Part shown: piece after piece, positions 8,811 to 18,886 of the stretch
Layout: every line of letters starts with the position of its first letter
Numbering within the stretch: the stretch's first letter is position 1
NCBI RefSeq assembly: GCF_900101885.1
Contig: NZ_FNAN01000012.1
Span: 248,001 to 312,000 of the forward strand
DNA: 64,000 bases
Direction: 5' to 3'
Source: Dyadobacter soli
GTDB lineage: Bacteria > Bacteroidota > Bacteroidia > Cytophagales > Spirosomataceae
Notes under the pieces: model-generated
The model's input: the letters and a program-made list of their open reading frames with translations, nothing else
Database searches by the model: none
Told to the model about the DNA's origin: nothing
Made by a program: the position numbers and the translations under genes

Positions 8811-11800
8811 CTATTTCGCAAGCGCAAATTTCTGGTACTTCACCGACCCGTCGAGGTAGGTAACCGATACCACGTACATGCCCGGTGCGAACTGCTTCAC
8901 GTCGATCGTCCTTCCAGCAACACCTTTGTAAACTACCACGCCGGCTTTGCTTGTTACCGTGATCGATTTCACATTGCTTTGATCCGTATCGACTGTGAGT
9001 ACATCCTTCACAGGGTTTGGATAAAGGGTCAGGAGCAGGCCGCCTTCGAAGCTTGCCGAGCGGATGCCGCTGTACGTGAAGGACAAGTCTTTATCGATCA
9101 TTTTGAGGCGATAGAAATTATCGCCGTCCATCGGCTGGTTATCCTTGAACGAATAGTTTTCCAGTACCGCGCTTTCACCATGCGACTGAACGGTACCGAT
9201 GCGGTCCCATTTCCTGCCATTGGCGCTGCGCTCGATCTCGAAGCGGTCGCTATTGGTTTCCGCGGCGGTTTGCCAGTAAAGCAATGCAGTCTTACCCTCT
9301 TGTTTTACATTGAAACTGATGAGCGTCACAGGAAGCGGATCACCCCAGTTGATTTTGTAGGTAGAAGGCAGCGAAACCTCACCCGATTCATCCTGGAATG
9401 CATACTCGAACTGTACGCTGGTATAACCGGTTCCGGTAAGCTTGATCACCAGCAATGCAGGGTCGTAGTTATCGATAATCTGGCCGGTTTTAACCAAAAC
9501 ACCATTATACCAAAGCTCTCCATGATCCGGCAATGTGGTAATGATCACCGTCTTGTCCTTATCGCCTCCGTTGAGCGGGCCATCCTCGGGATCGTTACCC
9601 GTAAGCTGGTTGGGCGAGCTGGTACCCGTGCCGGTGCTGGTATGGCTGCCATTCAGCGCAATTTCCGCACCCGGGCCCGGCTGATCAATTTTGAAATCCT
9701 TCGGATCGCTCGATGGCGGTTGCTGCACCCCGAAGTTGGCATTGCTCACATCGCTGTTTCCTACAAAAACACCATTCAGGACTCCATTCACGTCGTCGTC
9801 GCTGCCCGGGCCTGAGCCGAGGTTTTCACCGGTACTGATCCAGCCTGCGGGCAGGCTTGGCGTTTCGGAGCCGGCCGGGTTCTGGTGCAGCACGATGCTG
9901 TATTCGCCTGGATTGGTCGGTCCGAAATCGTAGGTACCATTCGCCGCCACAGGAACGGTTTTCACGATGTTACCCAGTGAATCGATGAGCGACACATACA
10001 GGCCTGTCGGTACAGGCACTGCGGAAGTGCTGTTCACCGTAATATCGGTCATTGAATTACCATCGTGCAGCACATTACCGCTCAAATTCACCGGCGGCAA
10101 GCACAGCTCAGCCGATTTCACGGTTACCGGAACCGACCTGGTAAGCTGGCAATGCGAGACATTGTCGGTAATGGTCACGCTGTAAGTGCGGCTGATACCG
10201 GTAGTGACGGTAGGATTTGCCACAAACGCATTCGAAAGACCGGTCGACGGACTCCATACATATTGATAGGTTCCGCCAGAAGTCACATTCAAAGGCAATG
10301 CGGTAGTGGTACCGTCGCAGATTTCGAGCGGCGTTGCAGTGGCTGCGATCGTATTAGGTTTAACCACCACAACCACTTCTTTGAAATTGCTGCAACCGGT
10401 TGTCAGGTTGGTTTGGGTCAAACGATAGGTCGTATTGCCGGCCGCTACCACAGTCGTAGAAGTTTCGGTAGGGTTTTCAACGCCTGCCGACGGGCTCCAT
10501 TGCCAGGTTGTATTGGCAGCAGGTGCGCCTACGAGGCTCAAAACGGTGCTTCCGCCTTCGCAAATGGTGGTGTTACCTGCGATGTTGAATGCACTTGGCG
10601 AGTTGACGGTCACCACTACCTGATCGTTACGGGTACAACCGCCAAGGGTTACCGCCACGGTGTAAGTGGTGGTTACGGTAGGCTTCACGATCGGCTGCGC
10701 CACGGTCGAAGAACCGACAATGCCTATGCCCGACCAGGAATAAGTAGCGCCGTCCAATGCAGGGGTACCTATTTGGGTAGATTCACCTGAACAGATGGCC
10801 GCATCGCTGCCTGCACCGGCTGTCGGGATTACATCGAGTTCATCGGTGTAAATACAACCGCTGGCGAGGGTAACGGTTACAGCATAAGTCGTGCGGACGC
10901 TCACGTTGGCGGTCGGGTTGGCTGCTGTTGCATTGCTCAAACCGGTCGCAGGCGACCAGAGGTAAGTGGCTCCGGCAGGCGCGGCAGGGTTGTTAGGCGC
11001 ACCGAAACCAATGGCAACGGCACCGGCAGTACACTGAACTACGTCAGCCAATGGCGGCTTGGGAATCTCGTTCACGGTAACGGTTACCTGGTCGATCAGC
11101 GGAGACGAACAGCCCGGATAGGTGATTTGCAAAGTGTAGCTTGTGGTTGAGGTAGGCGTAGCAACCAGGTTCGCACAGTTGGTACAGCTCAAAGCGGTCG
11201 CAGGCGACCAGAGATAAGTTGCATTTGCCTCCGGTTCGCGGCCGAGTTGTGCTTCTTCGCCTTCGCAAATGGTCACGGCACTGCCGGTATATTCGCCCGG
11301 TGTCAATGTATTGCTCAAAACCACCTGATCGGTGGCCGAACAGCCCGATGCCGGATCTGTAACCGTCAAAGAGAATGTCTGGCTGCTGGTTGAAGCATAT
11401 TCCACCTGTGGCTGAGGCGACGAGGCATTGGTACCATTCGTCCACGCCGCGCCTGCGGGCTCCCATGCGTAAATCCAGTTCACACCGGCCGGTTTGGGGC
11501 TTCCCAGCGTGACGGTCGATCCGTTACAAACTGTCCGGTCGACACCCGCGGCGGCTACCACTTGCGCAACAGCTACTTTCACGGTATCGATGGTTTTACA
11601 ACCCGAAGCAGTTTCCAGGATTTCAACTACATATTCCTGATCTGCCATCAATGTAGCCTGCGGATTGTTTACCGAAGCACTGCTCAAGCCAGCCGAAGGC
11701 GTCCAGGTATAGGCAAAACCAGCGCCCAGCGGCGTACCGACGGCCGTCGGGCTATCGTAGCAAATGGTTTTGTTGGGAATATCGATATTCGGTTTCGACC

Positions 11801-14800
11801 ATCCTGCCGGGTTGATGTCGATCGACTCCGAGCAGGTCCTGCTTGCATCGTATTTGTTGGTGATCGTCAAAGTGATGGTTGCAGGCTTGTCGGTCAACAC
11901 GGCCACTTCGCGCGCTGTCGGGTTGTCGACAAGGTTAGCAGGGCTCCAACGGTAGTTCCAGTCGGTGGTATTGATGTTTTTCGGAGCCAGGCGCAAGCGT
12001 TCGCCGCCACCGAAGTTTTTGGGGCATCCCTGGGAAGAGATCGTTTCGATTTCCACATCGCAGTTACCACCGCAGACGATGATATCCACATCCGAAGAGC
12101 AGGAAACGTTATTCAAAGTAACGGTACGGCGGAATTTTGTCGTACCCACATTACTTTTCAGGTAAGCATCCTCTCCCCCGTTGCGGGTATTCAAAATCAC
12201 CCCGTTACCGCTTACGATGCTCCATGTGTACACCGCTTGCGGGCAGTTTGGGAAGCCTTCGTGCGTCACCCAGCGCGGGCCGCATTCGATATCGCCTGTG
12301 TCGGACGTTTGGGAGTTCAAAACAGAAACCTTCACCTCGTCGACAAAGCTGCAACCCGATTTAATGGCGGTTACCGTGTAAGTGATCGAACAAGGATCGA
12401 TACCTGACGAACCCGCGGTAAATGTAGGCCGCGCTACTTCGGGGTCGTTCAGGAACTGGCCGGAAGTCCAGGTATAGGAATAAGTGGCATCGGTGATATT
12501 ACCCAGCTGTACATTGGAATTGATACAAATCGTACGATCGGCTCCTGCGTAGTTGGCAAGGCCGCCCGGTGCTGCAACCGGCGTAATGGTAACGTCGTCG
12601 GTAGTCAAACAAGTTGAACCGTCTTTGCGGGTTACGGTCACTGTAAGACGGTACACGGTCGCTACCGCCGGGTTGGCGATAGGCTGCGCACAGTCGGTGC
12701 AGCTCAATGTGGTAATGGCGCTACCCGAAACCCGCGTCCACGCATATTGCACGGATGTGCTCGCAATCGGAGCCGAGCCTATCTGCACGCCGCCGCTTCC
12801 GGCGCAGAACGATGCATTCGCACCGGCATTGGCCACCGCCGGTACCACAGTTACCTGGTCGGTATCGATACAGCCATTGGCGTCGGTTACTTTCAAAGTG
12901 TAAGTTGTCGAAACCGTTACCGCCGCCGTGGTATAGTTTGCCAAGCTGCCAACGAGTGTTCCGCCATTAGAGCTACCTGAGTACCATTGATAGGTAAATC
13001 CGGGTGTACCGCCAGTTGCCGATCCGTTGAGGCTCACCGTGTTCGCACCCGCTCCACAGACGTACCATTGCGGGCCGTCCGCATTCGCCGACGGTGCTGC
13101 ATTGGGCCCGACAGTCACCGTAGCGACATCCGACTCGCCGACCGTCTGGAACTCGCAGAAAGTAGTGCGCGCGCGGATGAGGCGTTTATAATACAATGTC
13201 TCGTTCGACGAAAGCGGTTGCAGGTCTTTGAAAACCTCGCCTTCAATGTCCGTCCACGGGCCAGTCGGGCTGGTGGCTTTTTGCCATTGGTAACCGATGG
13301 TGGTTGTGAAATTGGCAGGAGCTGTGATGCCTACCGCATTACCTGTAATAATGTCGGGGATACCGAGGCTGCAAGCGGTTTGGGTCAACGGAGCGATCGA
13401 AGAACTGTTTACCGCGAATTCCGCCGGCAGCGGGTTTTTGGTCAGTTTGATTGCGTAAGCGCTAAAATTTTCCGAAGCATTACCCGCAGTCTGTTTTGAA
13501 GTGAGGTTAGCAATACAGTTGCTTGGGTCGAAGTCAACCGTGGTTTGAAAAAAACCACCCACAAGCAGTTCTCCCGGGTTTTTGGCCGATATCCAGCCCA
13601 CGGTTTCACTCCCGGTCCCACCCAGGCTCTTAGCCCATATCGGATCCCCGTTTGGATCGATTTCCGCAAGAAGTATATCGCTGCCTCCATTGGCTGTAAA
13701 GGAAAAGCTGCCCACGGTGGTAGGATTTGTAAAAGCTCCTCCCACATAGATGTGGTCATCCGGACCAACATCGATGTAGTTCCAGGTACGACCGAAAGCC
13801 TTGCCCCAGAGCCTGTTACCGGAGTTGTCCAGTTTAACCAATGTGACAATGGCGGTTGCGCTGGAACCACTGCCCACATAAATATTCCCCTGGCTGTCCA
13901 ACGAAACGCTTCGGTAGTAATCCGAGTCGACGTCAAGGTGTGACCACAGCGTAGCACCTGCGGGGCTTAGTTTGATCACATAACCGCCCTTACCTAATGC
14001 GGCCATACCCGTAGTACCGCCATCGGAAGGCCCACCTATATAGATGTTTCCGGCAGCATCAATGTCAATTCCGAATACGGCGTCCGTACCAGGGCCGCCG
14101 ATCCGTTTTACCCACTGGTATACCCCTGACGCATTCAACTTAGCGATAAATCCATCTTGTAACCCGGCCGACGTAACGGAATACGGCCCGAAAGTCGACG
14201 CACTGAGGTTACTGATATATCCGGTCACGAACACATTACCTGTTGGGTCCGTTTTCACATTGAAAGAATACTCGCCGGAACCCGTATTACCCATTCGCTG
14301 CGCCCATACGTAATTTCCGTTATTATCCAGTTTCAGAATGTACCCATCTGCGCTTCCGCCGCTCGTCACGAGGTTATTCACACCGGCATTGGGGTTCATA
14401 TCCACCGTCCCTGAAATGTATCCGGTAATAAAGAGGTTATTCGATGGGTCTATGTGAAGTCCAAAGCCAGTGTCACCTCCTGTGCTGCCGTAGCGTTTAC
14501 CCCAAATAAAATTACCGTACTGATCGAGCTTGACGACAAAAGAATCATAAAGACCAGCCGATGTGACGTTGGCTGTGGCAGTACCGGGATTCAAATCAAT
14601 CGTGCCTTCAAAAAGTCCGGTCACGAAAACGTTCTTGTTCGCATCGGATTCGATGGCGTACACCCGCGCATGGCCTGCCGCGGTGGTTTCAATAATTCCC
14701 TTCGCCCATTGAAGGCCGACGTCCTGCGCCTGGACGCTCACTGCATTGAGCAGGAGGAGCCCCATGGCCAGGATCTTGCAAATGTGCCGTCCCCACGACA

Positions 14801-14882
14801 CTCGCGGGGAGCCATCATCGGCCGCGATGCGGGCACGCACCGACCTGGCCAACGATTGAGCAAATTGTACTGGTTTAAGCAT
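8811..14882 (-). CDS. Giant secreted protein: SBBP propeller, PKD-like repeats, type IX sorting domain
   Basis: A 2023-residue cell-surface or secreted protein. After an extended signal peptide (ICKILAMGLLLLNAVSVQAQ), residues ~50-480 carry repeats of the SBBP beta-propeller type (GNVFVTGYIS, GNLFITGYISG, GNIYIGG). The middle ~1200 residues hold about a dozen Ig/PKD-like units, each starting with a variant of AGxDxxICxGxxxxLG and ending xTTYxVxVT. They are rich in Cys pairs (CTNCANL, CTDCAQP). The last ~80 residues are a type IX secretion C-terminal domain (LTLYPNPVKDVLTVD ... GMYVVSVTYLDGSVKYQKFAL). It should be exported by Sec, then by T9SS, and anchored or released. ATG 14882 is preferred over 14906 because the extra 8 residues add nothing. 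Adhesion or a structural role is inference. Confidence 0.92.
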   Translation of the reverse strand: MLKPVQFAQSLARSVRARIAADDGSPRVSWGRHICKILAMGLLLLNAVSVQAQDVGLQWAKGIIETTAAGHARVYAIESDANKNVFVTGLFEGTIDLNPGTATANVTSAGLYDSFVVKLDQYGNFIWGKRYGSTGGDTGFGLHIDPSNNLFITGYISGTVDMNPNAGVNNLVTSGGSADGYILKLDNNGNYVWAQRMGNTGSGEYSFNVKTDPTGNVFVTGYISNLSASTFGPYSVTSAGLQDGFIAKLNASGVYQWVKRIGGPGTDAVFGIDIDAAGNIYIGGPSDGGTTGMAALGKGGYVIKLSPAGATLWSHLDVDSDYYRSVSLDSQGNIYVGSGSSATAIVTLVKLDNSGNRLWGKAFGRTWNYIDVGPDDHIYVGGAFTNPTTVGSFSFTANGGSDILLAEIDPNGDPIWAKSLGGTGSETVGWISAKNPGELLVGGFFQTTVDFDPSNCIANLTSKQTAGNASENFSAYAIKLTKNPLPAEFAVNSSSIAPLTQTACSLGIPDIITGNAVGITAPANFTTTIGYQWQKATSPTGPWTDIEGEVFKDLQPLSSNETLYYKRLIRARTTFCEFQTVGESDVATVTVGPNAAPSANADGPQWYVCGAGANTVSLNGSATGGTPGFTYQWYSGSSNGGTLVGSLANYTTAAVTVSTTYTLKVTDANGCIDTDQVTVVPAVANAGANASFCAGSGGVQIGSAPIASTSVQYAWTRVSGSAITTLSCTDCAQPIANPAVATVYRLTVTVTRKDGSTCLTTDDVTITPVAAPGGLANYAGADRTICINSNVQLGNITDATYSYTWTSGQFLNDPEVARPTFTAGSSGIDPCSITYTVTAIKSGCSFVDEVKVSVLNSQTSDTGDIECGPRWVTHEGFPNCPQAVYTWSIVSGNGVILNTRNGGEDAYLKSNVGTTKFRRTVTLNNVSCSSDVDIIVCGGNCDVEIETISSQGCPKNFGGGERLRLAPKNINTTDWNYRWSPANLVDNPTAREVAVLTDKPATITLTITNKYDASRTCSESIDINPAGWSKPNIDIPNKTICYDSPTAVGTPLGAGFAYTWTPSAGLSSASVNNPQATLMADQEYVVEILETASGCKTIDTVKVAVAQVVAAAGVDRTVCNGSTVTLGSPKPAGVNWIYAWEPAGAAWTNGTNASSPQPQVEYASTSSQTFSLTVTDPASGCSATDQVVLSNTLTPGEYTGSAVTICEGEEAQLGREPEANATYLWSPATALSCTNCANLVATPTSTTSYTLQITYPGCSSPLIDQVTVTVNEIPKPPLADVVQCTAGAVAIGFGAPNNPAAPAGATYLWSPATGLSNATAANPTANVSVRTTYAVTVTLASGCIYTDELDVIPTAGAGSDAAICSGESTQIGTPALDGATYSWSGIGIVGSSTVAQPIVKPTVTTTYTVAVTLGGCTRNDQVVVTVNSPSAFNIAGNTTICEGGSTVLSLVGAPAANTTWQWSPSAGVENPTETSTTVVAAGNTTYRLTQTNLTTGCSNFKEVVVVVKPNTIAATATPLEICDGTTTALPLNVTSGGTYQYVWSPSTGLSNAFVANPTVTTGISRTYSVTITDNVSHCQLTRSVPVTVKSAELCLPPVNLSGNVLHDGNSMTDITVNSTSAVPVPTGLYVSLIDSLGNIVKTVPVAANGTYDFGPTNPGEYSIVLHQNPAGSETPSLPAGWISTGENLGSGPGSDDDVNGVLNGVFVGNSDVSNANFGVQQPPSSDPKDFKIDQPGPGAEIALNGSHTSTGTGTSSPNQLTGNDPEDGPLNGGDKDKTVIITTLPDHGELWYNGVLVKTGQIIDNYDPALLVIKLTGTGYTSVQFEYAFQDESGEVSLPSTYKINWGDPLPVTLISFNVKQEGKTALLYWQTAAETNSDRFEIERSANGRKWDRIGTVQSHGESAVLENYSFKDNQPMDGDNFYRLKMIDKDLSFTYSGIRSASFEGGLLLTLYPNPVKDVLTVDTDQSNVKSITVTSKAGVVVYKGVAGRTIDVKQFAPGMYVVSVTYLDGSVKYQKFALAK

Positions 14883-14906
14883 TGAATATAGGTTTAAGTG
14901 AAACAA

Positions 14907-15883
14907 AGTACAGGAGGATTATGCCCGCAGAAATGGCGCTTGTAGTGGTGCGGGGAAATAGCCGGACAGGTTCAAAAACTACGTCGATAGCGTTTATAAT
15001 GTATTTCGGCTGAAAGTTAGAACTACTCGAAAGAAGGACTTATAGAGGTCGCGGATGGCTAACCTAGAAATATCTCGACAAATTAATTGTATTGAAAACC
15101 GTTGATTTCTACGTATATGCGCAACGCGCTCTTGCACGCACGTGTATATACGCGAGAGAGAGTCAAACTTCCGGATTTTTGTAAATAGGCATCGTTATCG
15201 TGCGGCGGATTTGGTAATCAGCCCTGCCAGTAATGGAGTTTTCTGCATTTGACCTGGCTTACAGAATGCAGAATAGTTACGATGCCGATGAATTAGTTTG
15301 TCAATATTCAGCTACAAAAGAAGCTACTCATTCATCTAATAGAAATAAATTACGCAACGATAATTGGGACAATTGCAAACAAAAAAGCCCCTGGCAAAAT
15401 GCCAGGAGCTTTTCAATTTTTAAGCACCCATTTTACTTATAAAAGTTATCGTTTTCCAGTACAAGCCCGGATTGTTGTTTTCCTAGATAAAAATTGCGTT
15501 TTTCCAGCTTAAATCCAAATCAAACAACACAATCAACGGTCGGGAGTACCTGGGAGCAAGAAATCACCTGTTTAATTTTGTTAAAATCAAACCGTGCGGG
15601 GCCGGATGGCCGGCTATATTTGCAAATGAAGTATAATCCTGATTTATATGTAGTGGAGCCGGTTCCTCATTTAACCCTGCTTCAAATCCAATTCCGGTAT
15701 GTTTTTTTATCATGGCCAATAGCTTCTTTTATCCTTGCACAAAGCATTCTTTCCTTAGCGAGTTTAAAGTAATCTTAAATAGCTGTTGAACTAAAATAAT
15801 TTCGCCGAATTATGCATTTATTTCGACCAATACCTATATTATTGCAGACGAATGAAATTTAGTACAGTAGTTAAGGTCAGAGT
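14907..15883. other. 977-base gap with an orphan terminator, no convincing gene
   Basis: Between the start of the giant protein gene and the LytTR regulator no reading frame looks real. It contains a purine/GTA-rich patch (15100-15170), a strong hairpin terminator (15380-15413) and AT-rich sequence up to the regulator. A 49-codon minus-strand ORF (15564-15713, MIKKHTGIGFEAGLNEEPAP...) lies upstream of that terminator in the right direction, but nothing else supports it. A small RNA or small protein gene on the minus strand is possible. Confidence 0.5.
15380..15413 (-). terminator. Orphan intrinsic terminator
   Basis: CCTGGCA/TGCCAGG (7 bp) and AAAAGC/GCTTTT (6 bp), separated by one mismatch, form a hairpin with an AAA loop. 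On the minus strand the mismatch becomes a G-U pair and the stem is followed by TTTTTTGTTTG, so the minus strand is the likely sense. No recognised gene precedes it on either strand. Confidence 0.7.
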
Positions 15884-16678
15884 ATGTTGTCTCCCGGAAG
15901 ACTGCGGTGTATAATAGTGGACGATGAGGCTGATGCACGCCGATTGATAGAAAAATATGTGCAGAAAGTTCCATTTCTCGAATTGGCCGGTGTTGCCGAG
16001 ACCGCGACGGACGCCCTGTTCCTGATCAGGGATTTGAAGCCCGACATTGTCTTCCTGGACATTGAAATGCCCGAAATGACCGGATTTGAGCTATTAAAGC
16101 TCCTGCCCTCTACCCGTCCGGCCATGATCATGATTACCGCCGACCCTTCCTATGCACTGGAAGGTTACGAGCACGAACTGACCGACTACCTACTCAAACC
16201 CGTATCTTTCGAAAGATTTCTGAAGGCCGTCAACAAAGTGGATGGCGTGCGTTTCCAGAAGCACCAGCCCGGCAATTCCGACACGGCCAGGGAATTGGTT
16301 TCATCGACGAAAGAAGCGGAGGATCAGGTGACGGATGCAACGTTTTCCGGTGCAAGAAATGACTTTCTTTTATTGAAAGAGAATAAGAAACTCATTAAAG
16401 TAGCGCCGGGCGAAATACATTTCATTGAAGGTATGCGGGATTACCTGAAATTATATTGGTCGGAAGGCGTTGCGGTTATCCATATGACAATGTCTAAAAT
16501 AGAAGAAGCGTTGCCTTCGGAGCAGTTTTTGAGAGTAAACCGCTCCTATATCGTCAACAAAAAAGTGATTCGGGAAATTGAAGGAAATGAAATCACCACT
16601 AATAGCGGTCGTAAAATACCGATTGGCGTAACTTACCGTGCCAACGTACTTGCGGCATTACAGAAGAACAGAATCTGA
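15884..16678 (+). CDS. LytTR-family response regulator
   Basis: A 264-residue DNA-binding response regulator. The receiver domain spans residues ~8-120, with acidic pocket D13-D14, phosphoacceptor D59 (IVFLDIEMPEMTGFELL) and a conserved Lys in LLKPVSF. After a variable linker (~125-155) comes a LytTR domain (~160-262: FLLLKENKKLIKVAPGEIHFIEGMRDYLKLY, then FLRVNRSYIVNKKVI). The histidine kinase gene starts 7 bases downstream, so the two form a two-component system. Targets cannot be predicted. Confidence 0.93.
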   Translation: MLSPGRLRCIIVDDEADARRLIEKYVQKVPFLELAGVAETATDALFLIRDLKPDIVFLDIEMPEMTGFELLKLLPSTRPAMIMITADPSYALEGYEHELTDYLLKPVSFERFLKAVNKVDGVRFQKHQPGNSDTARELVSSTKEAEDQVTDATFSGARNDFLLLKENKKLIKVAPGEIHFIEGMRDYLKLYWSEGVAVIHMTMSKIEEALPSEQFLRVNRSYIVNKKVIREIEGNEITTNSGRKIPIGVTYRANVLAALQKNRI

Positions 16679-16684
16679 CGGGCT

Positions 16685-17908
16685 ATGGGTTTCAATCCTA
16701 TTTCATCTGAAAAAAGGGCAAAAATAACGAGGATTGTTTATCATTTGCTGGCATGGATAGCGCTCTGGTGCGTAGCACGTTATTATAGCATTCCGGCCCT
16801 TACGAAGGATAACCATCATGTCATATTGCTCGGTGCAACAGCGGTATTTCTGCAATCCATTTCCGTGTTTTACCTGCTGGGGTATGTAGTGTTCCCGCGG
16901 TTTTTGTATACCCGAAAGATATTCCCGCTGATTATAAGCCTGGTTATCATATTCCTGCTGGTGCATATCACCAACTACCACGTGTTCAGGCACCTGGCTT
17001 CCATTACAAATGGTTCGGAGCAATATCCGATGTATATTACCAAGCTCTGGAATTTCTTTCAGGCACGCAGCGCGTGGACGAGTTGCTTCACGGATTTCGA
17101 CATTGCATATACCGACTACGCATGGAGCTTATACTATATCACTCCGCTGCTGGCAATCAAAGTGATGCGTGACATTATTAATTCCAGAACCAAAAATATG
17201 CAACTGGAAATGGAACGGCTCCAACTCGAAAAAGCAAATCTGAACTTGCAAACCCAAAGCTTGCAATTACAAAAAAATAACCTCAATCTCGAACTCAGTT
17301 TTCTAAAATCACAGATCAATCCGCATTTTTTGTTCAATACCCTTAATGCTATTTATACCAAAACGGTGGATGTCGATGAGCAGGCCGCGGACCTTGTTCT
17401 TAAATTATCCGACCTGATGCGGTACAGTCTTTACGAATCAAGCAAGGAAAATGTAGTACTCTCCCGCGAGATCAGTTACATCGAAAATTACCTGGACCTG
17501 GAACGCGCGCGCTTCTCTGATAAGGTGACGATCGAATACCAATTGAAGGGCAACGCCGGGGAGTACCTGATCGCCCCGCTGCTGTTGGTCTCATTCGTCG
17601 AAAATGCATTCAAACACGGCACCGCCAAAAGTAAATACACATCTTACGTAAAACTATCTATCGTACTGGATAATAACACATTATACTTCAAAATAAAGAA
17701 CAATATCCCATCGCACACACGGCAAAGCCGGCCACGGGCGAACGATGAGCGAGTGGGTGGTTTCGGTTTGAGCAACACTTCTAAGCGGCTTCAATTGCTG
17801 TATCCGGACAGGCACAAATTATCCGTCCAGCAAACCGAATCGGAGTTCAGCGTCGATCTCGAAATTGAGCTTGACCCCGCGAATGTGGTCCACTATTTCA
17901 ACTCCTGA
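16685..17908 (+). CDS. LytS-type sensor histidine kinase
   Basis: A 407-residue kinase that should phosphorylate the LytTR regulator upstream. Four hydrophobic helices lie in residues ~15-165, with no separate sensor domain visible. A leucine-rich coiled coil follows (~172-205, LEMERLQLEKANLNLQTQSLQLQ). The His_kinase motif has phosphoacceptor H214 (SQINPHFLFNTLNAIY), and the ATPase domain shows the N box (LLVSFVENAFKHG) and a G box (GGFGLSNTSKRLQLLY). This architecture is standard for Bacteroidota LytS/YehU-type kinases. The signal is unknown. Confidence 0.93.
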   Translation: MGFNPISSEKRAKITRIVYHLLAWIALWCVARYYSIPALTKDNHHVILLGATAVFLQSISVFYLLGYVVFPRFLYTRKIFPLIISLVIIFLLVHITNYHVFRHLASITNGSEQYPMYITKLWNFFQARSAWTSCFTDFDIAYTDYAWSLYYITPLLAIKVMRDIINSRTKNMQLEMERLQLEKANLNLQTQSLQLQKNNLNLELSFLKSQINPHFLFNTLNAIYTKTVDVDEQAADLVLKLSDLMRYSLYESSKENVVLSREISYIENYLDLERARFSDKVTIEYQLKGNAGEYLIAPLLLVSFVENAFKHGTAKSKYTSYVKLSIVLDNNTLYFKIKNNIPSHTRQSRPRANDERVGGFGLSNTSKRLQLLYPDRHKLSVQQTESEFSVDLEIELDPANVVHYFNS

Positions 17909-18247
17909 ACCGACCATTAACCGCGCCGTATATCCGCCAGCGTCAGACTTATAAATCGCTTAGATTAAGGAATTAACCTTTCATCTCAATTACCTGACAC
18001 AGTTATCAGCTCACTCATAAATCGAGAAGAGAAACTACAACTTTTGTCAAAATATTTTATTAGAAGTTATTTTACTTTTATTTTTAGAATTTCCTGTTGA
18101 TATTGAAACGCCTGTTAAAAAAGGCATAAAACTACCCTCAGCTATCCAAAGATTTTTTGAAATGGACATCTATATGTTCAAACATATTCATTTCATTCTC
18201 TGGACCTTCCACAACAAATTAAATTTTTTGAATTTGAAAATGTCCGG
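17909..18247. other. AT-rich intergenic region
   Basis: About 340 bases without a gene, notably AT-rich from 18020 onward (runs such as TTTTATTAGAAGTTATTTTA). It presumably holds the promoter of the NarL-type regulator at 18248. No clear hairpin, repeat or ORF was seen. Confidence 0.5.
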
Positions 18248-18886
18248 ATGAAAAACATTTTAATTGTCGAAGATTATCAGATTATCAGACTTGCCACAAA
18301 AATACTCGTTCAGGATTTGTATAAGGCCGCTGTAATTCACGAAGCAACGTCTTTTAATACAGCATTATCCGAGCTTTCCATGCAGCCCCAGGACCTGGTC
18401 ATTCTGGATGTTCAGATTCCTGAGGGACAGGGGTTTGAAATGATCGGGAGCTTGCGTGCGGTGCAGAAGAATGTCAGTATCCTGGTATTCTCCGCCGTTG
18501 AAGAGCGGATTTACGGCATCCATTACCTGCGTGCGGGCGCGAACGGCTTTGTATCCAAAAATACGGGCACCGATGAACTGCGGGCAGCGATTATATCCGT
18601 CGTGGATACGGGCAGGTACGTCAGCCCGAGGATCAAAGTGGAACTGCTCAACCAGCTCGATAAGCATAATTATCGCGCCGACAACCCGCTGCTGGACCTG
18701 TCAGCGCGCGAGATCACCATCATGGATATGCTGATCGAGGGCTTCTGGATCAAGGAAATAGCCTCGAAACTGGATCTCACCGAAAGCTCCGTCAGCACCT
18801 ACAAAGCGCGGCTTTTTGAAAAACTTCAGGTGGGCACGCTCATTGAAATGTTTCAGAAAGTGACGTTTTACAAGGATATGGATTGA
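18248..18886 (+). CDS. NarL/FixJ-type response regulator (LuxR HTH)
   Basis: A 212-residue response regulator. The receiver domain is at ~1-120 with E8-D9, phosphoacceptor D54 (VILDVQIPEGQGFEMI) and a Lys in GFVSKNTG. The C-terminal LuxR helix-turn-helix is at ~148-210 (LSAREITIMDMLIEGFWIKEIASKL, SSVSTYKARLFEKL). No histidine kinase is adjacent, so the partner must be elsewhere. Its last 19 bases overlap the convergent HxlR gene. Confidence 0.92.
   Translation: MKNILIVEDYQIIRLATKILVQDLYKAAVIHEATSFNTALSELSMQPQDLVILDVQIPEGQGFEMIGSLRAVQKNVSILVFSAVEERIYGIHYLRAGANGFVSKNTGTDELRAAIISVVDTGRYVSPRIKVELLNQLDKHNYRADNPLLDLSAREITIMDMLIEGFWIKEIASKLDLTESSVSTYKARLFEKLQVGTLIEMFQKVTFYKDMD

Noticed and set aside
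14921..15013. 30-codon ORF after a perfect AGGAGG (MPAEMALVVVRGNSRTG...)
   Set aside because: It has a textbook ribosome site, but Bacteroidota rarely depend on one. The frame is short and unlike any family, and it lies in the promoter region of the giant protein gene.
15100..15170. GTATATAC/ACGTATATGC-rich patch, possible recombination site or origin element
   Set aside because: No consistent repeat unit or pairing beyond short chance matches.
15233..15442. 69-codon plus-strand ORF in the 15-kb gap
   Set aside because: It runs straight through the terminator hairpin, which makes translation to the end unlikely, and shows no protein-like pattern.
15494..15772. 92-codon plus-strand ORF in the same gap
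   Set aside because: Low-complexity composition and no recognisable domain; opposite to the transcript implied by the terminator.
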